This document shows positions 26,897 through 37,471 of a stretch of DNA of 64,000 bases, piece after piece; position 1 is the first letter of the stretch; each line of letters begins with the position of its first letter. The position numbers and the translations under genes are program-made. The stretch is from Gluconobacter sp. P1C6_b (lineage in GTDB: Bacteria; Pseudomonadota; Alphaproteobacteria; Acetobacterales; Acetobacteraceae), in NCBI RefSeq assembly GCF_018811945.1, contig NZ_JACRVU010000002.1, positions 228,999-292,998 on the forward strand, given 5' to 3'. The notes beneath the pieces are model-generated. The model did no database searches. It was not told where the DNA came from and saw nothing but the letters and a program-made list of their open reading frames with translations.

Positions 26897-29119
26897 GTGC
26901 CGCAAGACCTACCTTCCCCTACCCCCGAGTATCTCTCCCGCCTCAATCCGGAGCAGAGACGCGCCATTGAGACAACCGAAGGCCCGCTCCTCATTCTGGC
27001 AGGTGCGGGAACGGGCAAGACGCGCGTCCTGACGACGCGGTTTGCGCATATCCTTCTGACGGGTCGGGCCTATCCGAGCCAGATTCTGGCTGTGACATTC
27101 ACGAACAAAGCCGCGCGCGAAATGCGCGAGCGTGTCAGCGCGATTCTGGGGGAACCTGCGGAAGGTCTGTGGCTCGGGACGTTTCACGCGATCTGCGCAC
27201 GGATGCTGCGGCGTCACGCGGAATATGTCGGGCTGACGAGCAGCTTCAACATCCTTGATACGGATGACCAGATCCGGCTGCTCAAGCAGGTCATGGAGCC
27301 TTGGAAAATCGACACCAAGCGCTGGCCGCCCAACCAGCTTATGGGGATCATCCAGCGCTGGAAAGATCGCGGGCTGACGCCTGACCGGGTGACCCCGGCT
27401 GAGGACTCCGATTTTGCGAATGGTCATGCGCTGGCAATTTACCGGGCGTATCAGGAGCGGCTGATTGCGCTTAATACATGTGATTTCGGCGATCTGATGC
27501 TGCACATGACCGAAATCCTGCGCAACCAGCCCAATGTGCTGGCGCAGTATCACCGGATTTTCCGCTATATTCTCGTGGACGAGTATCAGGATACGAATAC
27601 GGTCCAGTATCTGTGGCTGCGTCTGCTGGCCAAGCGTGAGCATGGGCCATCCAACATTGCCTGTGTGGGTGATGATGATCAGTCCATCTATTCCTGGCGC
27701 GGGGCGGAAGTTGAGAACATCCTGCGCTTCGAGAAGGATTTTCCGGGGGCGGAAGTCGTGCGTCTGGAGCGGAATTACCGCTCGACAGCACAGATCCTTG
27801 CGGCTGCGGCGGGTCTGATCGCTCATAATGAAGGACGGCTTGGCAAGACGCTGCGGCCCGGGCGGGACGATGCTGACGGCGAGAAAGTCCAGATCATCGG
27901 GGTACGCGATTCGGATGAGGAAGCGCGGATCGTGGGGGGCGCGATCGAGCGTCTGCGCGGTGACGGGCATCCGCTGTCGGAAATCGCCATCCTCATGCGT
28001 GCGGGCTTTCAGACGCGGCCGTTCGAAGAGCGGCTGATGATGATTGGCATCCCGTATCGGGTTGTTGGTGGGCTGCGGTTCTACGAGCGCTCCGAAATCC
28101 GGGACTGTTTGGCGTATCTGCGAGTACTGTCGCAGCCTGCGGATGATCTGGCGTTTGAGCGGATCATCAATGTTCCCAAACGTGGCGTTGGTGCCGTTGC
28201 GGTGCAGAAGCTGCATGCTCAGGCACGCGCCCTGCCGGGTCCGCTGACAGCCGCGGTAATCTGGCAGCTTCAGGCAGGGCTGCTCAAGGGCAAGTCGAAG
28301 GATGCGCTGGATGGGCTGATGGCGGCGTTCCAGCGGGCCAAGGCGACGCTTGAGACCGAAGGCCATGTTGTTGCGGCCGAGCAGCTTCTTGAGGACAGTG
28401 GCTATCTTCAGATGTGGCGGGATGACCGCTCCGTCGAGGCGCCGGGGCGTCTGGACAATATCCGCGAGCTTCTGCGGGCTCTTGGAGAATTCGGGACGCT
28501 GCAGGGCTTTCTGGAGCATGTTGCGCTCGTCATGGATACCGAGAGCGAGGCGTCGGATGACAAGGTCAGTCTGATGACGCTGCATGGCGCCAAAGGGCTG
28601 GAGTTCGACACCGTCTTCCTGCCGGGCTGGGAAGAAGGCGTGTTTCCGTCCCAGCGGTCGCTTGACGAAGGCGGGAACCGGGCACTCGAGGAAGAGCGGC
28701 GGCTGGCCTATGTGGGGCTGACCCGTGCGCGGCGTCGGGCCATCGTGCTGCACGCGGCGAGCCGGCGGATCTATGCGAACTGGCAGTCCTCGATGCCAAG
28801 CCGCTTTATCGAGGAAATACCGTCCGAATATGTGCAATTGACGGGACAGGCATTCGAGACGCGCCGGCAGGCTGCGGCGGCCCCGTCCATGTTCGCATCC
28901 GGCCCGCTGAGCAGCACGCGCCCATCAGGTTTCCGCGCTCCGCGCCCGAAAATCCATGATGTTAAGCCGGAGCCGACTGTCGCGATCGGGGCGACGGTCT
29001 TTCATCACAGGTTCGGCGAAGGCACCGTCATCGGCGCTGACGGGCCGCAGTTGCATATCAATTTTGAAAATGGTGGCGTTAAACGCGTCATGGCAAATTT
29101 CGTGGAGATCAGATCGTGA
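26897..29119 (+). CDS. uvrD: UvrD/PcrA-type ATP-dependent DNA helicase
   Basis: A superfamily 1A helicase of about 740 residues. Motifs: YLSRLNPEQRRAIE (Q motif), LAGAGTGKTRVL (Walker A), LVDEYQDTN (motif II), GDDDQSIYSWRGA (motif III), LMTLHGAKGLEFDTVFL and VGLTRARRRAIVL (motif VI). A C-terminal Tudor-like segment (GATVFHHRFGEGTVIG) is PcrA-like. The start is uncertain: no ATG fits, and the GTG at 26897 is the best in-frame choice, although its GGGAGG sits unusually close. It serves nucleotide excision repair and fork restart. Confidence 0.93.
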   Translation: MPQDLPSPTPEYLSRLNPEQRRAIETTEGPLLILAGAGTGKTRVLTTRFAHILLTGRAYPSQILAVTFTNKAAREMRERVSAILGEPAEGLWLGTFHAICARMLRRHAEYVGLTSSFNILDTDDQIRLLKQVMEPWKIDTKRWPPNQLMGIIQRWKDRGLTPDRVTPAEDSDFANGHALAIYRAYQERLIALNTCDFGDLMLHMTEILRNQPNVLAQYHRIFRYILVDEYQDTNTVQYLWLRLLAKREHGPSNIACVGDDDQSIYSWRGAEVENILRFEKDFPGAEVVRLERNYRSTAQILAAAAGLIAHNEGRLGKTLRPGRDDADGEKVQIIGVRDSDEEARIVGGAIERLRGDGHPLSEIAILMRAGFQTRPFEERLMMIGIPYRVVGGLRFYERSEIRDCLAYLRVLSQPADDLAFERIINVPKRGVGAVAVQKLHAQARALPGPLTAAVIWQLQAGLLKGKSKDALDGLMAAFQRAKATLETEGHVVAAEQLLEDSGYLQMWRDDRSVEAPGRLDNIRELLRALGEFGTLQGFLEHVALVMDTESEASDDKVSLMTLHGAKGLEFDTVFLPGWEEGVFPSQRSLDEGGNRALEEERRLAYVGLTRARRRAIVLHAASRRIYANWQSSMPSRFIEEIPSEYVQLTGQAFETRRQAAAAPSMFASGPLSSTRPSGFRAPRPKIHDVKPEPTVAIGATVFHHRFGEGTVIGADGPQLHINFENGGVKRVMANFVEIRS

Positions 29120-30024
29120 TGGCACCCCGCAGCATTGGCCGTCGCCATGCCAGTGCGCTCGAAACCCTGTCCATCACGGTGGAAGAGCCTTTTGTTCCCC
29201 TGTTCGAGCAGGCCCTGATGTGTGCCTGCGAGACGGTCGGCATTTTCGAGGCGGATGACGCGCAGAAATACTGGCGCGTTGAAGGCGTGAAAGACACGGG
29301 CTTCAAGGAAGACGAGCTCGAAAATGCTCTGGCGGTCGCGCGGATGCTTACCGGTTGTGAGGCGGAGCTTGAACGCATCCCGACGGAATCCGAGGGCTGG
29401 CTGGCCCGGACCTATGAATCCTTCCCGCAGCAGAATGTGGGCAAGCGCTTTGCCATTCGCGGCACCCATCTGCATGGCGCCCCGGACCAGTCCCGTCTGA
29501 CGATCACATTGGACGCCGGGATTGCCTTCGGCTCTGGCGAGCATGGCTCGACCCGCGGTTGTCTTCGGGCATTGGAAATGGTCGCATATCGCAAACCGCA
29601 GCGTATTCTCGATATGGGTTGCGGGTCCGGTATTCTGGCGATGGCGGCGGCGAAGCTGCTGCACCGCCCGGTTCTTGCGGTCGATATTGAACCCTGGTCC
29701 GTGCGGACGGCCAAGCTCAATGCGCGGCTGAACGGTCAGGGCAATCTGCTGGACTGCCGCTTCGGCAATGGCTGGCAGACCGAGGCCGTACGCGCCAAGG
29801 CGCCGTATGATCTGGTCTTCGCCAACATTCTTGCCCGTCCGCTGTGCCGGATGGCGCAGTCTCTGGCGCTGAACCTTGCGCCGAACGGGACAGCCATTCT
29901 CGCTGGCCTGCTTTACAGTCAGGCGCGGATGGTGCTGGCAGCGCATCAGCGTCAGGGTCTCGTGCTGGAACGTATCCTGCGTGAAGGCGACTGGGCCACG
30001 CTGATTCTGCGCCGTCGCGGTTGA
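29119..30024 (+). CDS. prmA: Ribosomal protein L11 methyltransferase PrmA
   Basis: A 301-residue SAM-dependent methyltransferase. Motif I is ILDMGCGSGILAMAAAKL, preceded by GIAFGSGEHGSTRGCL, and the catalytic-region motif is LVFANILARPL, which together identify PrmA. It trimethylates L11. Translation is coupled to the helicase gene: TGA 29117-29119 overlaps the ATG at 29119, with a GTG alternative at 29116. Confidence 0.93.
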   Translation: MAPRSIGRRHASALETLSITVEEPFVPLFEQALMCACETVGIFEADDAQKYWRVEGVKDTGFKEDELENALAVARMLTGCEAELERIPTESEGWLARTYESFPQQNVGKRFAIRGTHLHGAPDQSRLTITLDAGIAFGSGEHGSTRGCLRALEMVAYRKPQRILDMGCGSGILAMAAAKLLHRPVLAVDIEPWSVRTAKLNARLNGQGNLLDCRFGNGWQTEAVRAKAPYDLVFANILARPLCRMAQSLALNLAPNGTAILAGLLYSQARMVLAAHQRQGLVLERILREGDWATLILRRRG

Positions 30025-30569
30025 TGGGCGCGACGGGATCATTGCCGTTGATTCGGGACGCCGGACCCGACGACCTGCCGGCTATCCTGCGGATCACCAA
30101 TGATGCCATCGAAAACACCGATGCGCTCTGGATTACGACGCCTTTTACGCTTGAGCAGCGGCGCCAGTGGTTCGAGGACAGGCTGGCGCAGGGCTACCCC
30201 GTGCTTGTTGCCGTCGATCCGGCTGGGGCAGTTGCCGGATATGGCGCTTACGGGGCTTTCCGTTCCTTTGAAGGCTATGCCCGCACAGTCGAGCATTCGG
30301 TGTATGTTTCGCCCGATCATCAGCGCCGGGGCATTGGCCGCAGCCTTCTGCGAGCCCTGATCGACCACGCAAAGAGCGCGGGTTTTCACGTTATGGTGGC
30401 CGGGATTACGGCGGATAACGCTGCCTCCGTTGCGATGCACCATGGGTTTGGTTTCCGGAACTGTGGCACGCTTCCGCAGGTCGGTCGCAAACGTGGCCGC
30501 TGGCTCGATCTGCTGTTCATGACACTCTGTCTCGACGATCTTCCAACTGTGGAAAAGGACTTTTCATGA
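30024..30569 (+). CDS. GNAT N-acetyltransferase (phosphinothricin-acetyltransferase-like)
   Basis: A 181-residue GNAT protein. The acetyl-CoA loop QRRGIGRSLLRALI and the EHSVYVSPDHQRRGIG segment match the Pat/MddA group, which acetylates methionine sulfoximine or related amino acid analogues. It starts at an ATG overlapping the prmA stop and ends overlapping the next start. A substrate cannot be assigned. Confidence 0.85.
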   Translation: MGATGSLPLIRDAGPDDLPAILRITNDAIENTDALWITTPFTLEQRRQWFEDRLAQGYPVLVAVDPAGAVAGYGAYGAFRSFEGYARTVEHSVYVSPDHQRRGIGRSLLRALIDHAKSAGFHVMVAGITADNAASVAMHHGFGFRNCGTLPQVGRKRGRWLDLLFMTLCLDDLPTVEKDFS

Positions 30570-32347
30570 CTCTGTCCTCCATCCCGCTCACGGAGCGCCC
30601 TGCCCTCGTCCGCGAAGCCTGCAAGGCGCTGGGCGTTGACGGTTTCATCATCCCGCGCGGTGATGAATATCTCGGCGAATATGTCGCTCCCTGTGCCGAG
30701 CGTCTGGCCTGGCTGACGGGCTTTACGGGAAGTGCGGGACTGGCGGCGATCCTGCCGGAAACAGCCGCCGTATTCTCCGACGGGCGTTATACGGTGCAGA
30801 TGGAAGAGCAGGTTCCCCATGACCTGTGGGAGCGTCGTCATGTCGCGCTGGAACCGCTTTCCGACTGGCTGGGGGAACATGCGAAGGGGCTGAAAGTCGG
30901 TTATGATCCGCGTCTGGTCAGCCGCTCCATGCTGGCCTCATGGCAGACGCCGGGTGTCGAACTTGTTCCACTTCCGCGCAATCCCATCAATCTGGCCTGG
31001 ACAGACCGTCCGGCTGCACCGGCTGGTCCGGTTCTGCCGCAGCCGCTGGAATTTTCGGGAGAAAGCAGTGCGGACAAGCGCAGGCGGCTTGGCAATGCTC
31101 TGCGCAAGGCGGGACAGGATGCGGCTGTCATCGCGGACTGCACTTCCCTGGCCTGGCTGCTGAACATCCGTGGCAGCGACGTCCCCCTCACCCCCGTCGC
31201 GCATGGCTATGCGATCCTGCACGCGGACGGGACGGCAGAGTGGTTCGTCTCATCCGGTCGTCTGTCGGAGGGCGTGCTGGAGGTCTGCGGTCCTGGCGTG
31301 ACGGTTTGTTCGCCTGCGGATCTGGCGAAGCGGCTTGAGGTTCTCAAGAGCAGGACCGTGCGGGTGGATCCTGTTACGACGGCCGTATGGTTCGACACCA
31401 CGCTTGCCGCTGCCGGTGCGACAGTTGTGGATGAAACCGATCCCTGCACGCTGCCCAAAGCCATCAAGAACAGCACGGAACAGGATGGTGCGCGGAAAGC
31501 TCATGTCCTTGATGGCGTGGCGATGGCCCGTTTCCTGCATTCCCTGACGGTGTCGGGGATCGGCCAGCACGAGACGGATCTCGTCACCCGGCTGGATGGT
31601 CTGCGTGCCCGCTCCGGCGATTACCGGGAACAGAGCTTCGACGCCATTTCCGCCGTCGGTCCGAATGGTGCCTTTCCCCATTACCGGGCACAGGTTGGTC
31701 ACGATCGGGTTCTTGAAACCGGAAATGTGTATCTGATCGACAGCGGTGGGCAGTATCCGTTCGGTACGACCGACATTACCCGCACGCTTTGGGTGGGCGA
31801 TCAGGAACCGCCTGCGAATATCCGTGAAGCATTCACGCGTGTTCTGAAGGGCAATATCGCCCTCTCCCGTATCCGTTTTCCGTCCGGCACGACCGGTCAC
31901 CGGCTGGACGTGCTGGCGCGTGCAGCCCTTTGGCAGGTCGGGATGGATTATGATCATGGTACCGGACATGGCATCGGAAGCTATCTGTCGGTCCATGAAG
32001 GCCCGCAGAATATTTCTCCTGCTCCCCGTCCGGTTGCACTTGAAGCTGGCATGATCGTGTCCAACGAGCCCGGCTATTATGAACCGGGACAGTACGGTAT
32101 CCGGATCGAGAACCTGATGCTGGTGCGGCCCTCTTCTTTCAAGGGGAGTAAGGGCCCGTTCCTCGAGTTCGAGATCCTGAGCTATACGCCTATTGATTAC
32201 AGACTGATCGATGTCGCCCTTCTCAACGATGCGGAGTTGAACTGGTTGAACGCCTATCATGCCGAGGTTCAGGCGCGGGTCTCACCGCATGTCGAGCGGG
32301 ATGTAGCCGCGTGGCTGGCTGAGGTCTGCAAACCGCTCGTTCGGTAA
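30566..32347 (+). CDS. Xaa-Pro aminopeptidase (M24B, aminopeptidase P)
   Basis: A 593-residue M24B peptidase of the long, three-domain form. Two creatinase-like N-terminal domains are followed by the pita-bread catalytic domain. Metal-site segments visible are LIDSGGQYPFGTTDITRT, GTGHGIGSYLSVHEGP, VSNEPGYYEPGQYGIRIEN and LEFEILSYTPID. It removes N-terminal residues preceding proline. It is the last gene of a four-gene coupled run starting at the uvrD-type helicase. Confidence 0.93.
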   Translation: MTLSSIPLTERPALVREACKALGVDGFIIPRGDEYLGEYVAPCAERLAWLTGFTGSAGLAAILPETAAVFSDGRYTVQMEEQVPHDLWERRHVALEPLSDWLGEHAKGLKVGYDPRLVSRSMLASWQTPGVELVPLPRNPINLAWTDRPAAPAGPVLPQPLEFSGESSADKRRRLGNALRKAGQDAAVIADCTSLAWLLNIRGSDVPLTPVAHGYAILHADGTAEWFVSSGRLSEGVLEVCGPGVTVCSPADLAKRLEVLKSRTVRVDPVTTAVWFDTTLAAAGATVVDETDPCTLPKAIKNSTEQDGARKAHVLDGVAMARFLHSLTVSGIGQHETDLVTRLDGLRARSGDYREQSFDAISAVGPNGAFPHYRAQVGHDRVLETGNVYLIDSGGQYPFGTTDITRTLWVGDQEPPANIREAFTRVLKGNIALSRIRFPSGTTGHRLDVLARAALWQVGMDYDHGTGHGIGSYLSVHEGPQNISPAPRPVALEAGMIVSNEPGYYEPGQYGIRIENLMLVRPSSFKGSKGPFLEFEILSYTPIDYRLIDVALLNDAELNWLNAYHAEVQARVSPHVERDVAAWLAEVCKPLVR

Positions 32348-32396
32348 AGTTACGGGCATAACCTAATTTTTACCTTTCCCGATCATATACAGGACG

Positions 32397-33233
32397 ATGA
32401 TCGGGAAAGTTCTCCTCTCTGCTGCTGTCACGACGCTTTCGGGCATGCCCACTGCGTTCGCCTATGACGCATCTTCCGTCTGTCGTGTAGCGGCGCAGGC
32501 TGCGGAGCAGCAGACCGGGATTCCGGCGCGGCTGCTCGATGCCATCAGTCGCGTCGAGAGTGGTCGCCGTGATCCCAATGGATCGGCGACTGTTGCCTGG
32601 CCCTGGACCGTCAATGCGGCCGGGAAAGGCTATTTTTACGAAAGCAAGGACGAGGCTATTGCGGCCGTGCTGGATTTTCAGGCGCGCGGGATCGTCTCGA
32701 TTGATGTGGGTTGCATGCAGATCAACCTGCATCATCACCCGGATGCTTTCTTCTCGCTCGACGATGCCTTTGATCCGTTCAGCAATGCCCGTTATGGCGC
32801 CCGTTTCCTGTCCGGACTGCACAGCCAGCTTCAGGGCTGGCCTGCTGCGACGGCGGCCTATCATTCCCTGACGCCAGCGTTGGGGGAAGAATATGCCAAG
32901 CATGTCATGGCGATCTGGAATGGTCAGGCGGACAATTACAGACCCCCTGATTTTCTGCCACAGATTATCATGACGTCTTCTGGTCTGAAGGCCATGTTTC
33001 CTGTAGCCCGTGCGCCTCATTATTTCGCATCTGGCAGGCAGAGTGGATATCCTGCTCCATCTGGGCTTCCCACACAGGGCGCAGCTTCCGTGCATATGGT
33101 GTCTTATGCGCCACCACCACGCATTATCCATCATGCATTCGGTGCGCCGGCTGGTGGTGTCCCGCCGCAGATGGGCCGTAGTCTGGCATCCTATCGGGCT
33201 ATGCCGGTCCGGCTGGCCTGGCGTCAGCGTTGA
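32397..33233 (+). CDS. Periplasmic lytic transglycosylase (SLT domain)
   Basis: A 278-residue protein with a signal peptide (MIGKVLLSAAVTTLSGMPTAFA). The SLT goose-lysozyme fold contains the catalytic Glu in LLDAISRVESGRRDP and later DVGCMQINLHHHPDAF and AAYHS. It cleaves peptidoglycan glycan strands. The C-terminal ~70 residues are Pro/Gly/Ala-rich and probably unstructured. It abuts a convergent small lipoprotein gene. Confidence 0.88.
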   Translation: MIGKVLLSAAVTTLSGMPTAFAYDASSVCRVAAQAAEQQTGIPARLLDAISRVESGRRDPNGSATVAWPWTVNAAGKGYFYESKDEAIAAVLDFQARGIVSIDVGCMQINLHHHPDAFFSLDDAFDPFSNARYGARFLSGLHSQLQGWPAATAAYHSLTPALGEEYAKHVMAIWNGQADNYRPPDFLPQIIMTSSGLKAMFPVARAPHYFASGRQSGYPAPSGLPTQGAASVHMVSYAPPPRIIHHAFGAPAGGVPPQMGRSLASYRAMPVRLAWRQR

Positions 33234-33392
33234 TCAGTATCCGGACCAGCCGCTTCCCGCTCCGGCATACGCGCCATGTGGCGAGGTGTGGTGTCGTGGA
33301 ATCGGTGTGCTGCCATCAGCGGGCATTCGGGTGCAGGCGGATATTCCAAGCAACAAGGCCAGAACCAGTATACGAAACGTCATATCAAACAT
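33234..33392 (-). CDS. Small putative lipoprotein
   Basis: A 52-residue product starting MFDMTFRILVLALLLGISAC, a signal sequence ending in a plausible lipobox (ISAC). The mature part is only about 30 residues, rich in Pro, His, Ser and Gly. The start could also be the ATG at 33383. It is convergent with, and touching, the transglycosylase gene. No family is recognised, and such small frames can be fortuitous. Confidence 0.5.
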   Translation of the reverse strand: MFDMTFRILVLALLLGISACTRMPADGSTPIPRHHTSPHGAYAGAGSGWSGY

Positions 33393-33473
33393 GCTTTTAC
33401 ACTTTGAAACCGGCGTTTGCAGAAACCCGGACCACTCTGGTTCGTTTTCGAGCTTCATGACCGGAGAAATATC

Positions 33474-33584
33474 ATGAAGTTCCTGTTCTGCCTGGTTTTG
33501 GGCGCAATGACCGCCCGCGTGTGGTTCCGCGTTCTGGCCAACACCTACTCACGCCCTTCGCTTATTGGAAGCCGGGGTGTCTGA
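33474..33584 (+). CDS. Possible 36-residue membrane microprotein
   Basis: The frame begins MKFLFCLVLGAMTARVWFR behind a GGAGA ribosome site 8 bp upstream and ends at 33584. The hydrophobic N-terminus could be a single membrane segment. There is no other support, and it could be chance. Confidence 0.3.
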   Translation: MKFLFCLVLGAMTARVWFRVLANTYSRPSLIGSRGV

Positions 33585-33599
33585 ACGGATGCTCCAAAT

Positions 33600-34082
33600 T
33601 CAGAACAGGTGTGACCTATCGGGGCTGGATGCATCGAGCCAGCCCTGGAGCATATAAGCTGCGGCCATCTTGTCCACGACCTCTGCACGACGACCGCGCG
33701 TCATGTCGGCATCCTTGATCAGAAAACGGTTGACGGCGCTTGAGGACAGGCGTTCGTCCCACAGGCCCGCGGGAATCCCGAGTTTTTCCGACAGGGCCTG
33801 CGTCCAGTCCGATGCGGCGCGTGCCGCCGGGCCAAAAGATCCATCCAGCGACAGTGGCAATCCGACGACCAGGGCTCCTACGCCCTGTGCGCGGACGATT
33901 TTGGCCAGTTCCTGCGCATTCTCGCCCAGTTTCCGGCGCTTGAGGCCGATCAGGGGAGATGCCAGCATGAGTGAGACATCTGTCAGGGCGACGCCGATAG
34001 TCTTCGATCCGGGGTCGAGACCGAGGACGCGCTGACCGGACTGAAGAAGATTACGGAGATCATGTGGATTGAACAGGGGCAT
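33600..34082 (-). CDS. ruvX: Putative pre-16S rRNA nuclease / Holliday junction resolvase RuvX (YqgF)
   Basis: A 160-residue RNase H-fold protein. Motifs are VLGLDPGSKTIGVALTD (first catalytic Asp), VVGLPLSLDGSFGP, WDERLSSSAVNRFL (Glu) and DKMAAAYMLQGWLD (last Asp). The family trims the 5' end of 16S rRNA and has also been proposed to act on Holliday junctions. It is divergent from gatCAB. Confidence 0.93.
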   Translation of the reverse strand: MPLFNPHDLRNLLQSGQRVLGLDPGSKTIGVALTDVSLMLASPLIGLKRRKLGENAQELAKIVRAQGVGALVVGLPLSLDGSFGPAARAASDWTQALSEKLGIPAGLWDERLSSSAVNRFLIKDADMTRGRRAEVVDKMAAAYMLQGWLDASSPDRSHLF

Positions 34083-34151
34083 AGCACGGCGTTATGATCC
34101 CCCTGACGGCTGAAAAGCCACCATAAAATTTCCTCTTGTTCAGGAATATTC

Positions 34152-34439
34152 ATGTCGCTCGACGCGAAAACGGTTACGCGCATCGCCAGACTGGCGAGGA
34201 TTGGTCTCCAGCCCGAAGAGGTTGAAACCCTCGGGAAGGACATGGGCTCCATTATCGACTGGGTGGAGCAGCTCAAGGAAGTTGACGTCACGGGCGTCGA
34301 CCCCATGATTGGCACGGGTCTCGCAAAGCCCCGCCTGCGCGAAGACCGCGTTACGGATGGCAACTGCCGTGACAAGGTTCTTTCCAACGCTCCCGAGCGG
34401 GAAGGCCCGTTCTATACGGTTCCGAAGGTGGTCGAATAA
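34152..34439 (+). CDS. gatC: Asp-tRNA(Asn)/Glu-tRNA(Gln) amidotransferase subunit C
   Basis: A 95-residue Gat[21 protein letters not shown] at the N-terminus, then the conserved [10 protein letters not shown] and the terminal [12 protein letters not shown]. It bridges GatA and GatB. The stop overlaps the gatA start by one base (TAATG). Confidence 0.95.
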   Translation: MSLDAKTVTRIARLARIGLQPEEVETLGKDMGSIIDWVEQLKEVDVTGVDPMIGTGLAKPRLREDRVTDGNCRDKVLSNAPEREGPFYTVPKVVE

Positions 34440-35926
34440 TGTCCGGCATTCACGATTTTACGTTGGCTTCGGCCCGGGACGCGCTCAAGGCCCGCAAGAT
34501 TTCCGCAGTCGAACTGACGGACGCCCATATTGACGCGATCGAGCGTCTGGATGGCCAGCTTAACAGTTTCATTACCCGCACCCCCGATCAGGCCCGCGAG
34601 GCTGCCAGGGCTTCCGACGAGGCTCTGTCCAAGGGTGAAGGCGGCAGTCTGTGCGGTATTCCGCTGGGCATTAAAGATCTGTTCTGCACGAATGGTGTCC
34701 GCACCACGGCTGCCAGCAAGATCCTTGGCAATTTCGTACCGCCTTACGAGAGCACGGTCACGGCCAATCTGCTCAAGGATGGCGCTGTTTTCCTTGGTAA
34801 ACTGAACCTTGACGAATTTGCCATGGGGTCGGCGAACCTGACCTCCGCGTTCGGGCCGGTCGAGAGCCCCTGGAAGCGCAGGGATTCTGACGCGAAACTG
34901 GTTCCAGGCGGGTCTTCGGGCGGTTCCGCGGCGGCCGTGGCGGCCGGGCTTGTTCTGGGTGCGACGGGTACGGATACAGGTGGCTCCATCCGTCAGCCGG
35001 CAGCGTTCACGGGTATTGCCGGGATCAAGCCGACTTATGGTCGCTGCTCGCGTTTTGGAACGATCGCCTTCGCAAGCTCGCTCGATCAGGCCGGTCCAAT
35101 GGCGCGCAATCTTCAGGACTGCGCCATTCTGCTTGAATCGATGGCCGGGTTCGATCCGCGCGATTCAACGAGCGTTGATACCCCCGTCCCGCATTACGAA
35201 GCGGCGCTCAAGCGTGGAGTGAAGGGCCTGCGCGTTGGTATTCCCAAGGAATATCACGTCGAAGGCATGTCTGCGGAAATCGAGGCACTGTGGCAGCAGG
35301 GCATGACCTGGCTGCGGGATGCCGGGGCAGAAATCGTCGAGGTTTCCCTGCCGCATACGAAGTACGGTCTGCCGACCTACTACATTGCTGCTCTGGCCGA
35401 GGCTTCTTCCAATCTGGCCCGTTATGATGGTGTCCGGTTCGGTGAGCGCGTCAGTGCCCCGACGCTCGATGGTCTGTATGAGGCCAGCCGTGCCGCCGGC
35501 TTCGGTGATGAGGTCAAGCGCCGCATCCTGATCGGAACGCATGTGCTGTCGTCGGGTTATTATGACGCCTATTACCTCCGTGCGCAGAAGGTCCGCACGT
35601 TGATCCAGCAGGACTTCCTCAAGGCTTTCGAGAATGTCGACGTGCTTCTGACGCCGACCGCTCCGTCGGGTGCTTTTGCGCAGGACGAAAAGCCGAGCGA
35701 TCCGGTGCAGATGTATCTCAATGACGTCTTCACGGTTCCGGCCAGCATGGCGGGTGTCCCTGCCCTGTCCGTCCCGGCTGGCTTGGACGCACGTGGCGTG
35801 CCGCTTGGATTGCAGCTTATCGGCAGGTTCTTCGATGAAGAGACGCTGATTGCGGCCGGTCATGCCATCGAGCAGGCTGCGGCTTTCCACCACAGACCCA
35901 CCATTCATGCAGGAGTGTCGGCATGA
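34439..35926 (+). CDS. gatA: Asp-tRNA(Asn)/Glu-tRNA(Gln) amidotransferase subunit A
   Basis: A 495-residue amidase-signature enzyme that releases ammonia from glutamine. The Ser-cisSer-Lys triad lies in [28 protein letters not shown] and [16 protein letters not shown]. It works with GatB and GatC to convert misacylated Glu-tRNA(Gln) or Asp-tRNA(Asn). It overlaps gatB by 4 bp (ATGA). Confidence 0.97.
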   Translation: MSGIHDFTLASARDALKARKISAVELTDAHIDAIERLDGQLNSFITRTPDQAREAARASDEALSKGEGGSLCGIPLGIKDLFCTNGVRTTAASKILGNFVPPYESTVTANLLKDGAVFLGKLNLDEFAMGSANLTSAFGPVESPWKRRDSDAKLVPGGSSGGSAAAVAAGLVLGATGTDTGGSIRQPAAFTGIAGIKPTYGRCSRFGTIAFASSLDQAGPMARNLQDCAILLESMAGFDPRDSTSVDTPVPHYEAALKRGVKGLRVGIPKEYHVEGMSAEIEALWQQGMTWLRDAGAEIVEVSLPHTKYGLPTYYIAALAEASSNLARYDGVRFGERVSAPTLDGLYEASRAAGFGDEVKRRILIGTHVLSSGYYDAYYLRAQKVRTLIQQDFLKAFENVDVLLTPTAPSGAFAQDEKPSDPVQMYLNDVFTVPASMAGVPALSVPAGLDARGVPLGLQLIGRFFDEETLIAAGHAIEQAAAFHHRPTIHAGVSA

Positions 35927-37380
35927 GCTATCGTATCACCGGCAGCACCGGCGAATGGGAAATCGTTGTCGGTCTTGAAGTTCATGCCCAGGTCGTCAGC
36001 GAGGCCAAGCTCTTTTCTGGCGCTTCGGCGGAATATGGCGGCGAGCCGAACACGCATGTCAGCCTCGTGGATGCCGGTTTCCCGGGCATGCTTCCGGTCC
36101 TGAATCGGGAATGCGTTGCGCAGGCCGTCCGGACGGGTTTGGGGCTTGAAGCTGAGATCAACCTGTTCAGCCGGTTTGACCGCAAGAACTACTTCTATGC
36201 CGATCTGCCCACCGGGTATCAGATCAGCCAGTTCGCCCATCCGATCATCGGCAAGGGCAAGGTCCTGGTTGATCTGGCCGATGGCAGCACGCGCGAAATT
36301 GGTGTGACCCGTCTGCATCTGGAGCAGGATGCGGGCAAGTCGATCCATGATCAGGATCCGACGCGCTCTTTCATTGATCTGAACCGTGCCGGCGTCGCGC
36401 TGATGGAAATCGTCAGCGAGCCGGATATCCGTTCGCCCGAGGAAGCCGGTGCCTATCTACGTAAGCTGCGCCAGATCCTGCGCTATATCGGCACCTGTGA
36501 CGGCAACATGGAAGAAGGTTCCATGCGTGCCGATGTGAACGTGTCGGTCCGCAAGCCCGGTGAGACAGAATATCGCACGCGTTGCGAGATCAAGAACGTC
36601 AACTCGATCCGTTTCGTGATGATGGCGATCGAAGTCGAGGCGCAGCGTCAGATCGAGGTCTGGGAAGCTGGCGGGACCGTCGATCAGGAAACGCGTCTGT
36701 TCGACCATGTGCGTGGCGAAACCCGCTCCCTGCGGAGCAAGGAAGATGCGCATGACTATCGCTACTTCCCTGATCCGGACCTGTTGCCGCTGGTGATCGA
36801 GCAGGCCTGGGTTGATGAACTCAAGGCGGCTCTGCCGGAGCTTCCGGAAGCCAAGCGTGTCCGCCTTGAGCAGGAATACGGTGTCAGCCGTTATGAGTCG
36901 TCAGTGCTTTGCGTGGAGCAGGCGATCGCGGATTTCTACGAGACCGTGGCGCGTGGTGCAGATGCCCGTCTGGCAGCCAACTGGATGCTGGGCGACTTCT
37001 TCGCAGCATTGAACCGCACGGGGCGTTCGATCGAAGACAGCCCGGTCAGTGCGGAAGGTCTGCGGGAACTGCTGGGTCTGATTTCCGACTCAACGATCAA
37101 TGGCAAGATCGCCAAGGAAGTTCTCGAAGACATGGTCGAGACGGGTGACTCCGCTTCTGCCATCGTTGAACGCAAGGGCCTGCGTCAGGTGACTGACACA
37201 GGAGCAATCGAGAGCGCCATTCGCGAAATCCTCGCAGCAAACAGTGACAAGGTCGAGGAATACAAGGGCGGCAAGGACAAGCTTTTCGGCTTCTTTGTCG
37301 GTCAGACGATGAAGGCCATGAAGGGCAAGGGCAACCCTGCCCTCGTCAACGAAACCCTGAAGAAACTTCTTTCAGAGTAA
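35923..37380 (+). CDS. gatB: Asp-tRNA(Asn)/Glu-tRNA(Gln) amidotransferase subunit B
   Basis: A 485-residue GatB. The kinase-like domain has [28 protein letters not shown] and [14 protein letters not shown]; the YqeY-like helical tail covers the last ~150 residues. It activates the misacylated tRNA with ATP. It is the last gene of gatCAB and is followed by a hairpin and tRNA-Ser. Confidence 0.97.
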   Translation: MSYRITGSTGEWEIVVGLEVHAQVVSEAKLFSGASAEYGGEPNTHVSLVDAGFPGMLPVLNRECVAQAVRTGLGLEAEINLFSRFDRKNYFYADLPTGYQISQFAHPIIGKGKVLVDLADGSTREIGVTRLHLEQDAGKSIHDQDPTRSFIDLNRAGVALMEIVSEPDIRSPEEAGAYLRKLRQILRYIGTCDGNMEEGSMRADVNVSVRKPGETEYRTRCEIKNVNSIRFVMMAIEVEAQRQIEVWEAGGTVDQETRLFDHVRGETRSLRSKEDAHDYRYFPDPDLLPLVIEQAWVDELKAALPELPEAKRVRLEQEYGVSRYESSVLCVEQAIADFYETVARGADARLAANWMLGDFFAALNRTGRSIEDSPVSAEGLRELLGLISDSTINGKIAKEVLEDMVETGDSASAIVERKGLRQVTDTGAIESAIREILAANSDKVEEYKGGKDKLFGFFVGQTMKAMKGKGNPALVNETLKKLLSE

Positions 37381-37391
37381 GGCGAAAAAAA

Positions 37392-37436
37392 TGTTCTCGG
37401 GGGGTTTGACCACGACGCGGTTACCCCCTAAGAACA
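37392..37436 (+). terminator. Hairpin after gatB
   Basis: TGTTCT-GGGGGT (from 37392) pairs with ACCCCC-AGAACA (to 37436) with small bulges. It lies between the gatB stop and tRNA-Ser; there is no strong T-tract. Confidence 0.5.
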
Positions 37437-37471
37437 CTCCTGCATACGCCGTGCGAACCGCGTAAAAGAGC

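Noticed and set aside
26909..28837. 642-codon minus-strand frame opposite the UvrD-type helicase
   Set aside because: All helicase motifs are on the plus strand; composition is shadow-like.
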